A stretch of DNA of 64,000 nt from Trachythela sp. YZ-2020 (lineage: Eukaryota; Cnidaria; Anthozoa; Malacalcyonacea; Clavulariidae). The stretch lies in contig JADLSH010000020.1 of NCBI GenBank assembly GCA_016169945.1, positions 434,001-498,000 on the forward strand. Reading direction: 5' to 3'. Position 1 is the first letter of the stretch; the number at the start of each line of letters is the position of its first letter. Below are positions 11,601 to 23,600 of the stretch, piece after piece. The notes under the pieces are model-generated. The model ran no database searches, was not told the origin of the DNA, and saw only the letters and a list, made by a program, of their open reading frames with translations. A program made the translations under genes and the position numbers.

Positions 11601-14600
11601 TAAAACTTGAATTTCCTCTTCATTTAATGTCCAAATCTGCCAGCCATTTTTCTACTTTTCTCTACTAGCAGGATATGTAAGAAATATTATATGAGCTCGA
11701 GTCGGATATTGGCTGATAGCCAACGAGGCGCTTCGGTTGGCTATCAGCCAATATCCGACGAGAGCGAATATAATATTTCACTTATAATATAGCCTTGAGC
11801 TGGTAAACCATTCTATAAAATTAAACGAAAAATAAAAGATGTTTTCATGTTTTGTTTTGTTTTTATGGCCAAATCAGGCAAATGCAAATTAAAAAGCGAT
11901 TATTTTGCGATACATGTTTACTTTTCGTAATTTCTTTTTAAGTATAAATTTTATACACATTTACATTTGGCTTACCGTCAAAAACCTTCATTCCAAATTT
12001 TGTTGCCTTTTTTGTGTTCTTAGGCGTGCTATTTTGAAAAATTTCTTCATCATTCATGCTTACAAATCTGGAAGCCATTTTGTTTTTTTCCCTACTAGTA
12101 GGATATTGCTCTACTAGTAGGATATCACAAAATATCCTGCTAGTAGACAACCAATCAGATTGCAGCATTGTGGTTGGCTATATTATAAGAGCTAATATCC
12201 TGCTAGTAGAGAACCAATCAGATTGCAGAATACCTCATATCCAGAGCTTGTGTATATAATAATTATGGATATCCTGCGTAGGCCGATTCCAATATTTGTT
12301 TTATTGTTCTTTCTGTCACATTAACGAATATAACAAACAAAAATTGAAAACAAAACATTTCCAGCATATTTGCAATTTCACGCTAAATATCTCAGGCTCC
12401 GTCCAATAACCTATACAGCTGAAATACCTAGAATTATACATAGGCTTTTAGCCAATGAGAAAAAGCGAACAGAGTGATGATGATGATGATGATGAAACAA
12501 TATTTAATCAGGGATGTCCAACTCAGCAATAGCTGGTTTAAGTGGAGCCCTGGACGAAAATTTTTCAAAGTTTATAAGTAGCTACAAATATATACAGGTT
12601 TACAACAATTTGACATACGGTATAGGAAATTACCATATATATATAAAACTAAATCTAAGCTATAATTTATTACTAATATAAGTTATTTTGGCCTTTAAAG
12701 TACAATGAATAATAATAAAAAAATACGAAATCATTTTCTTTGTAGTGTCTACGCAAGGTGAAAACAAGCCTTACATTGACCTAAATACACCACCAAGTTC
12801 TGGATATATGAGTAGAATTTCCAACAACTCTCTTAAACCAAAAGCTACGGACACCCTAACTCCACTTCCCCGCGTCCCCTACATGGATTCTACCTTGGAA
12901 AACGGTTGCAGAACCAGCATGGACTCGAAAGTATTAGATTACGCAGATGCTTTGATCAAGGCGCGAGGCTTGGCCCAGTCTGCTGGGATACGATGCTCCT
13001 CCACTCCTCTGGCATCCTCTGTGATGAAAGGTGTTAAAGTCCTGGCTAGACTTGATAGAGATGGACTGTATTACCTGGGACAAGTTAAAGAACAAGTGAG
13101 TAAGGAGAATGCCCGCGTGTAGTCTGGAGAGAAACCATGCAGGATCCTTAAGGATTCTTGACAATCCCTGGGTCCCTAAGGATCCATACGGATTTTTCTC
13201 TAAATCCTCCTGGGATCTTACAAGGAAGCAGTCCTTCAAGGATCCTTGAAATTCTGACCTGGATCCTTGACATGCAGGAATTACCTGTCAAAAATCTTAG
13301 ATCATGTTTTTCAAGGATCCTTGTTGGCAAAATCCTTTAGCTGAAAGTTTTCCTTGAAATCCTGGCAGGATCCTACAAGAAATTTTTCCTTGATTAATTC
13401 CTTAAGGATTCTTGAAATCTTTGTAACAAACTTGCAGCAGACATGTACCAATGCTATTTCAACAACTTATGGTCAGGGTGCAGAGGTCAGGGTGTGTTCG
13501 CACTGCTTGTTCCCAGCTTGCTCACAGGGTGTCAATGGCTTGTTAACAACTTTCTACAAGGTTGTAGACTCAACAGACTTGTTTCAAGGATTGCAGTTCG
13601 ACGATTTGTTGTTAATAAAATATATATATGACAACATTGTTGCAACCAGTTGACAAGCTTGCTATAAACGAGCGTGTTGCGAACACATCTTGTTGACAAA
13701 GTGTGTAGTTTAAAGGATCTTTTAGGTTTTTGTTGGATCCTGGATTGGTTTCCTGCAAGGTTTCAGGTTATTAAACCTGATAATGATATATATCTTATTA
13801 GATGTTTTGGTATGTAGTATCGCTGTATATTTTTACGAACAACAAACAACGAGTAAAAATGTACCGCGATACTACATACCAAAACATCTAAATAAGTTAT
13901 TTATTATACAACTGCAAATCGGTTTTCAAACCGGTTTTCTACTATACAAATAACCAAGTATCCAAATATCGCTGTATATTTGTACTCGTTTTTAGCGTTA
14001 TTTGGACACTTTTTAACACAGTTGTATAATAATACCGCGGTTGACTGTGGTGTAAAACTACCTGAAAAATACAATGAGAACTTCGACGTTTCGAGCAAAG
14101 GCCCTTCGTCTACTAACTTCCAGACGAAGGGCCTTCGCTCGAAACGTCGAAGTTCTCATTGTATTTTTCAGGTAGTTTTTTTACACCACAGTCAACCGCC
14201 GTATTTGCTATACTCTACCCACACTGGCACCGCACGTATAATAATACCGCATATCGTGTCTTCTTGTCGTTTACTTAAATCTTGAGCGTCAAGATGCTTT
14301 ACTCAGAGTATGTTTTGTGTTATAATCCAAATCAAACTAAAAGAAAATGAACCAAAACTGAACTAAACCATGCTAAATTAAGGTCGAATGAAAGACAAAG
14401 CAAGTTAAAGAAAAGAGTACAGTATCAAGAAAAATAAATTTATCTAAAATATATATAATAGACCAAAACAAATTGAACTAAATGTAGCAATTTATAAACA
14501 AACTAATCTCATGAAAACTAAACTAAACAATGCAATTTATATTCTAGGGCCCTAAAGACAGCTTTGTCATAAAGTTTGAATCGTGTCCTGGGCTAAGAAA

Positions 14601-17600
14601 ACCTGCCCGTCAAGAGATATCAGTTCGTGACATGATTTCTTATAAGGACGCTTATCGTTTGAACATCTCGTTGGGTGACCAAGTTCTAGCTCCATGGCAA
14701 CAAGATGGTCGATATGGACCTGGTACAGTACTGGATGGATTTGAAAGAAGAGACACGCAGGAAGATGGTAGGATTTTCATTTCTATTTTCCTATTATTGA
14801 TTTCAATTTACCTTTTGCATAACACTTAGCATAACAATAGTGCCATCCAGTCATGATCCAGTGATCGGAAAACACCGCGGAAAAACGTCTGCGCATACGT
14901 CAATTTGGCTGAAATTTGCCTTGCGAAAACTCGATGTCCAAGTCATAATCCAAGTGTTCCGGTGGGGCTCAAAATGTCATCAAAAGGAGTGACTTCCTCG
15001 TGTGTTTTTGCCGTAATATTGCGAGCGAAGTAATAGATGTGTCAACTTAAAAACTAGAAATAATTGTAGTTTACAAGTTCAAGAAATAGTGTCATGCAAG
15101 AAAATGAACCAAAGTTGACCGGCGATAAATTTATCGTGTAAACATTTCTAATACGGAACCATGCAAGGATATTTTTCGTAGGTTCATTTGACCCACATTT
15201 TTGTCCATATCTTTTTTTGCGTAGCATGAAAATTTTTTGCGTAAACAATGATTAAACTTTATGATTTACTTGAAAGATTAAGGACATTAAGAACCTTATA
15301 TTCCTGAGAAATTGCTTATATTTTTGGTCTAAACTTGTGTAATTGATAATTTTGCACGAAGTGCTCGATACATCCGCGTACAAACAAACGCTTTCTATTT
15401 CATTTTTATTTATTTTTAAAAGATAAATGTTATAAACTAATAATTAAGCTCTGGTCTACCCGTCTGCCTTATTTTCTTGTTTGTTTCACTTATCTTCAAT
15501 GTGTAAATCGCTGTGTTTTTGTTTTCAAATTTGGAAACTAAATTTCTCGCCATGTTTTAGTTCGCGCATGCGCAGACGTTTTTTCGCGGTGCTGTGATCG
15601 GAATGTTCCATGATTGTCTTTTCATTGTTTTGAAAATCTCACTGTCATCCATTGTGATGTTATAGTTGTGCAAAGAACGTATTGTGAATGTCTTTTATTT
15701 AAATTTTTCAGAGGTTAAGGACGTTTTTACCCTTCCTCCGGGTAGGATTTTGGATTTTCCAAACCTTCCTCATAATAACTGGAAATTTTGCGACATATTT
15801 ACGCTTTTGCTTCAGTAGGTTTGCCAGTTGGCAATGCAGTATATCTAATCTGACTGAGTACTGATATTTGCTACTAATACCAGCCTGACTAGTCTAATAC
15901 CTACTGTTGCTGAATGCCGTCTATGCTTTGCAATGTTTTAAATTGTGTTTCTCATTTTCAACCTTCCTTAACGCCAGAAAATCGTCCTCGCGGATGGTAC
16001 CCGCAGAGGTACTTAGAGGTTTTCACCTCTAAGCTTTTTTTACAGTGAGACTATGGATAGCTCTACCAGGTCCACGTTATTCTTCCTAGAGGTCCAGTTA
16101 GGGTCATCCCTTATCCAATGTTCCTATAGGAGAAAACCTAAACTAACATAGGCTTAATAAATGCCCACTCCCTAAAAACGCTTCGTATCTAATATCTAAT
16201 TGTGAAAATGGAATTTTGTAATAGACGCCCTTATCTAATAAACGCCCCTATCTTCTTGGGGCATAATTGTAATGTAGAGCTATAGTGGAAATTGAATAGT
16301 TTTGGCTTCTGTTCACTCTTCAAACTGCTGGAAAAGTATTGTTTACGAAGTGTAAAACTGTCGTATGTAGGAACAAACGTCCTCTCTAATAGACGTCCGT
16401 ATCTAATTTATTAAACGCCTCTTAATTAAAGTACGAAAATTTAATAGACGCCCACGACGTTTATTGGATCATTTACGGTAGTTAGTTATAGTCGCAAAGG
16501 TGAAAGATGCATGAACTAACCACTGTAACATCCCCTTACAAGAATTCTTATTTTTCGTAAGGTGACGACGACGGAGAATTATTGGTGACTTTCTTCAATG
16601 GTCAAACGGTCTCGTTGAAACGTGGCATCGCAATACGTATTCCAGAGAAGAAATATAACCGTATATCCCTCGATATTCAACTACCTGAGTCACAGAGAAG
16701 AAAACAAAGGCTTCAAAGTTCTGTTTGTGATTCCAATTCATGTCCAAGACCGAAACTGGTGTGGGAAGATGAGAATCGTGAACTGCAATTGGTAATTAAT
16801 TTAAGGCCGTGTTACACGGGGCAATTTTCCCTGCAACTTTCAACGCAATTTCTGCACAGAGCCATGTTATGAAGAAATGTCGGCTCAGAAAAACATGATT
16901 GAACATGGCCTGCGTTTCGCTTCAGGAGTTTTTCATTCTCATTCATTTCTTTTTGGCCTTTCGGAGATGTTTAGCAAGAAAACTATCGAGATCCATGCTC
17001 AAAATTTCTCTGCGAATACATTTTTTACCTAACATCGCTCTGTGTCCGAAGTTGCGTTGTTTTATAATAGATTTAGTAACACTGATAACTTATACATTTT
17101 ATCTAATATTACACCTCGCAATAAACTTGGCCAATCAGAGAACCATGGTATTTTTCAGCGAGTACCATCCTATGGCCAACTCGTACCCAGAGTCTTTTCT
17201 CCGGGCGATGGTCTTCGATGTCGAATACCACGCTACAGTGGGAGATTCGACTTTGAATACCTCTCGTATCTAGTCCTTCTTCTAATTTCCTCGCCCGCCA
17301 AGATGGTGGAAGCAACAGAAAATGAAGATGGAACACAAAGCTAATGATTTTCTTAGACATTCAAAACTTTTTCTGGAATACCCCTCGTTCCAGGTCTATA
17401 AGTGATAAATAAACCATATACAACTGATGAATTTATTAATATAATTATTAATTTCAACTTGAGCTGTCCAAATGAAGTCGAGCGAAAAATTATTTCTAAT
17501 GCCCTAACCGAGGATCAGACCTAAAGTCACTGGTTTAACCTTACTACTGAACCATTTGGATTCCGAATTGAACTACCCAGAAATATATGTAAACACACTG

Positions 17601-20600
17601 AATGTCTCAAGCTGGCATCGCATAACTGAGCTATGGTGCTGGTATGTTGAACCCGAGACCTTGAGTTCGAATCCTGGTGTAAACACTTCATTTGGACACT
17701 CCAATTTGCTATTCATACACTGCAAATAACAGTAAGCAATATTTCGTTGAATTTTATCTAATTTTTCGTAGGAAAACGAGAAACTGAAGCAAAAGATAGA
17801 CGAACAGATTAAAGAAAACAGCAATCTTATACGTGCTTTAGACTTGAACATCACCAGTGAGGCAAAATATAGAGACTCGCCTGTGATTGGTAGAGCGACA
17901 TCACGTGATCTGAAAACCGCCAATGGGATGAAGCCTAGAGACTCGCCTGTGATTGGCACAGCGACTTCACATGACCTGAAATACTCGTCTGTAATTGGTA
18001 GAGCGTCATCACGTGACCTATTAAGAGACTATGATAGCGGAGTGTTCTCAGATGAAGAGTCCTGGGAGTGGAGTGAAGATATGACAGCTGCCTATAGTGA
18101 AGCATCCCAAGTCGATGTCGGTTTTGGCGCCTATGATAAACAATGTAAGTGTTAACGCCAAGGTCTCAGTCATCAAAGTGACAGTTAAGCCATGCAAGAT
18201 ACTATTCCGAAGGAGGTATTGAAGAAAAAATTAACGTTTCTATAGACGTGTCTATAGAAAAACCTTTCGACTACACAAGTAAAAACGTACAAGTTGTAAA
18301 AAGCAGACTCGCACTGCTTATACCCACCTTGTTGACAAGTTGTCAAAGGCTTGCTGACAACTTGCTACAAATTTGTTCCAACAACTTGTGATCGTCTTGC
18401 AATTCAACAACATGTTAACAAGTTGTGAGTGACAACCTTGTAGCAACTTGATAGAATGACAGTATTGTTACAACTTGTTGCCAAGCTTGCTACAATCCTG
18501 TTGAGAACACTTCTTCTTGACAAGATGTGAGATTTTTACCAATGTATCCGAGAACTCTGTTAGCTTTTCCATATTAATAGTTTTTGTGGATGTGGTCGAT
18601 GTCCGACAAAACTATTTTCTGCAGATTAGATAATTTTCCAAATGTAATGGTCATGGAAAAACGTTGACATTTGTTCGGTAACAAGTTCTCGTTTACGTTA
18701 GCAAACGTTAACAAACGAAACGTAACACTATCCCAATAGCTGCTTACAGTTCACAGTTTATTGCAAACAGTGGTAATCCAGGATAAACTGCTCTGAAAAG
18801 TGACCTTTTGCATGATTGTGCCATCCAGTCATGGTTCAGTTATTGGAATGTTCAAGGGCCTAATAACAGACACACTTGGCTAACGTTGTTTACATCGTTG
18901 CTACCCAATTCACAACTTTGGATAACTCACATGCCTTGTTACTATTGTTCTAGTTTGCGAAAACATAGAATAGAACAAAGGTTACTAAGCATTAGGATTA
19001 TGTATAAGACGTATTCACCCATGTTGATCATTCTATTGCCTAGTTAACTTTCATGTTTTCGCAAACTAGAACAATAGTAACTAGGTTGTCCAAAATTGTG
19101 AATTGGATATAAAAAAGCGCAAGCCAAATTTGTCTATTTAAATTCAAGATTAGCAAGATATATATTTAAATGTTTTCAGATGATCTATCACTCACACCTC
19201 GGTTCTCGCTTCCGAAAGAAAAAGTATTATCAAAATCCGATAATAATATCGAACCGACCAAACCCTGGCGATATTCGAGTTCTGGTGCTCCAACCAAGCA
19301 GCCTCGTTTTCGTGAGACAGTGTTGGAGAAACCGCGCGAACCTGGGGAGAAATTGACTGAGCGTCCAACACACGAAGAATATCAAACTGTCTCAGGCGTC
19401 TCATTCCCGGCTAGAACTGGTAAGTACTTCATGTAGTTTATCTAAGTGTTTAAGTGTTTACTTTACATGTCTGACGAATGAATCATTGAAAGAAGAAAGA
19501 AAGGCTAGCTATGGTCCCAAGAAGTGCGCGTACCTTGCGATGATATGGATCGTGAATTTAATGGGGATTGTACTGCCTCCTCCGCAGGCTCTTCTACATA
19601 TGTTAATATAGTATATAATTATATAGATCAAATATAAATATCAGTAATATATAGATCAGTGGTTCGGAGTGCGCGGGCAATGCAAGCCCGATAAAGATGC
19701 TCGCCCGCAACTAAGGACGAGCGCGCAAAGGGAAATGGGAAGGCGAGAAAAATTATTCTAATTCGTTTTCCTCGTTAATTATTCGTTTTCCTCGTTAATT
19801 ATTCGTTTTTTCCTCGTTAGTTATTTGTTAGCAAGCGACTGGGGACGAGGCAGGGGATTGTATTCATTTACTTTTTAGGGGTTAGGTGTCAATTGGGACG
19901 AGAGTCCTGTTCCTTTCCCCTGTCACGATCTGTCTTTATTTGTCTTTAATTAGTTTGTATCATGTACAAAGTGACAAATTCATTATATTATATTATATTA
20001 CTTAAACCAGAGTAGCGCGAGCGAAGATATTGGTTGCTATGGACACACAAACGTTTTTTTCACGACTGTCTTGGCGACACAGTGTTGGTGAAAAGACCAT
20101 TTACAATGAGTAAAGGAATGTCAGTCTACAACCCTAGTCCCATGACAGTCGTGAAAAAAAAAGGAAGCATGATCACCGCCAAGAATGCAGACACCACTGT
20201 CTCAAGAAATTCATCATTCTTCAAGAAGTTAACACGAACAGTGCCTTATGATGAGAATGATACCATTGATATCCCACCTATCATTGAACACCGAAAAAAA
20301 TCCCCACACCAATCAAATACTCCAAATGCGAATGTTCCACATCTTACCCCATCCACACCAGAAAACCATGTTGATGATCTCAAACCCTCAAATTTGGAAA
20401 TTCCTGATGACAAAGATACAGAAGCAGATGTTCCAGAAGTTCCAACATTTGTACCGGAAATTATCGATGAACCACCAGCATTACGTAGATCTACGAGAAT
20501 ACGTATTCCTAGGAAAATATTAGACCTGTAGAACTATGCAAGATTAAGACATTTGGAGTATTTGATTGGTGTGGGGATTTTTTTCGGTGTTCAATGATAG

Positions 20601-23600
20601 GTGGGATATCAATGGTATCATTCTCATCATAAGGCACTGTTCGTGTTAACTTCTTGAAGAATGATGAATTTCTTGAGACAGTGGTGTCTGCATTCTTGGC
20701 GGTGATCATGCTTCCTTTTTTTTTCACGACTGTCATGGGACTAGGGTTGTAGACTGACATTCCTTTACTCATTGTAAATGGTCTTTTCACCAACACTGTG
20801 TCGCCAAGAGTGATGTCACAAGGTTTCACATAACACTTATTATCAGCGTACGTTTTGATCTTCATCTTCTGTGACGAATCATGTTTGCGGATAATTTCGG
20901 AAACAGGGTCAGTGTTGTTGGTTTGTGGAATCTTGTTGCGGACAGCGCGTTTCATCAACAACACACTAGGAGCTACGCCAGTAGTGGTATGGGGAGTGGT
21001 TCGATAATTACGTAAAAATGATTGTAATTCCTTTCTCCAGTTCTTTCCTTCCGTCTTCGCGGCTTTGATGTACTTCTTTAAAGTCTTTACAAACCTTTCA
21101 ACCTCGCCATTGGCCCTAGGCCAGAGTGGTGTTACTTTGCGATGTTTGAAACCAAGCACTTGAGCAAATTTGGCGAATTCATCTCCATTGAATGGTGGTC
21201 CGTTGTCTGACTTTACCACACGGGGTGTTCCAAACATGGCGAATAATTTGTCCAACTTGGGAATCACAACGTTCGCAGACGTGGATGACACTGGTTCAAC
21301 AAACGGGAATCGTGAATGGTCATCAATAAGCAGCAACAGAGTTTCTCCGTTTACTGACGCGAAGTCGATACTCACTTCGTCAAATGGGTTGTCTGGCAAC
21401 ACAGACATTTGAAGTGGTTCTCTGGTGTAGATTGGTGTCACAACTTGACATGGTAAACAGGTTTTAATCTTGTTTTCAACCATTCGGCCCATACACGGGA
21501 ACCAGACTTTCTCTCTGAGCAGAGCTTTGGTCTTTACTATACCCATGTGACCTTCGTGGGCGATGTCAACTATTCGCTCTTGCAGGGCTGCTGGTACCAC
21601 AATGCGATCGGACTTTAGTAGTAAAGTTTCAGTACAAGTAAATTGTTCTTTTATCTTCTCATACCGCGATAATTCCGATAATGAAACATTATCTGGAGCT
21701 TTATGCCAGATCCCAGATTTGACAGCAGACATAACAGCTTGAATGGTTGGATCTTTCGCGACTATAGACTCGATCTCAGATAACGTAACAGCTTTCGGCA
21801 CAGCATTCTTTGCAACAAAAGCAATGTGCTCTTCGGCTTCGGATTCATACTTCTGAGATTCAGGATCTCCGATTGGGTGTCTTGAGGCATAGTCGGCTGG
21901 ATTCGATGGACCAGGACGATACTCTACAGTAAAACGATATTGCTGTAGGTCCAATAACCAACGCTCGATCCTAGCTGAGGGTTTGGAATCTTGTTGCGGA
22001 CAGCGCGTTTCATCAACAACACACTAGGAGCTACGCCAGTAGTGGTATGGGGAGTGGTTCGATAATTACGTAAAAATGATTGTAATTCCTTTCTCCAGTT
22101 CTTTCCTTCCGTCTTCGCGGCTTTGATGTACTTCTTTAAAGTCTTTACAAACCTTTCAACCTCGCCATTGGCCCTAGGCCAGAGTGGTGTTACTTTGCGA
22201 TGTTTGAAACCAAGCACTTGAGCAAATTTGGCGAATTCATCTCCATTGAATGGTGGTCCGTTATCTGACTTTACCACACGGGGTGTTCCAAACATGGCGA
22301 ATAATTTGTCCAACTTGGGAATCACAACGTTCGCAGACGTGGATGACACTGGTTCAACAAACGGGAATCGTGAATGGTCATCAATAAGCAGCAACAGAGT
22401 TTCTCCGTTTACTGACGCGAAGTCGATACTCACTTCGTCAAATGGGTTGTCTGGCAACACAGACATTTGAAGTGGTTCTCTGGTGTAGATTGGTGTCACA
22501 ACTTGACATGGTAAACAGGTTTTAATCTTGTTTTCAACCATTCGGCCCATACACGGGAACCAGACTTTCTCTCTGAGCAGAGCTTTGGTCTTTACTATAC
22601 CCATGTGACCTTCGTGGGCGATGTCAACTATTCGCTCTTGCAGGGCTGCTGGTACCACAATGCGATCGGACTTTAGTAGTAAAGTTTCAGTACAAGTAAA
22701 TTGTTCTTTTATCTTCTCATACCGCGATAATTCCGATAATGAAACATTATCTGGAGCTTTATGCCAGATCCCAGATTTGACAGCAGACATAACAGCTTGA
22801 ATGGTTGGATCTTTCGCGACTATAGACTCGATCTCAGATAACGTAACAGCTTTCGGCACAGCATTCTTTGCAACAAAAGCAATGTGCTCTTCGGCTTCGG
22901 ATTCATACTTCTGAGATTCAGGATCTCCGATTGGGTGTCTTGAGGCATAGTCGGCTGGATTCGATGGACCAGGACGATACTCTACAGTAAAACGATATTG
23001 CTGTAGGTCCAATAACCAACGCTCGATCCTAGCTGAGGGTTTGGAAGACGGATTGTTGAACAAACTCACAAGTGGCTTGTGATCAGTTATGACTTTGAAA
23101 TCGGTACCATACACAAACAGATGGAATCGCTTGATTGCCCAATAGATTGACAGAGCTTCACGGTCGATCTGTGGATATCTTGCTTGGATTGGAGTAAGTG
23201 GACAGCTTCCATAATGAAGTGGAGTTACTTCCTTCGTTGATGTGTCTTCTTGGGTCAAAACAGCACCAAGACCAACTGGACTACCATCGACGAATATGGA
23301 CGTAGATTTTTCTGGATCAAAGTAAGCCAGGGTAGTCTTCACAGACAGAGCGGTTTTCAGAGACTCGAATGAAGACTGTTCTGCTTCCGTCCATTGCCAC
23401 TTTACTCCTCCACATGTGAGCTGACGAAGAGGTCTGGTGATAACTGCAAAATCCTTGATGAATCTTGAACAAAATGCAGCAGAGCTGAGGAGACTACGCA
23501 CTTCCGAGGCGTTGGTAGGTGGAGTAACGCGTTGAAGAGCTTCAACTTTCTTAGGATCAGGTGACAGTCCGTTCTCGGAAAACATGACCAAAGAAAAGCA

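Noticed and set aside
13430..13710. CRISPR-like array of short repeats
   Set aside because: Spacing is irregular, words are self-complementary, there are no unique spacers, and the genome is eukaryotic.
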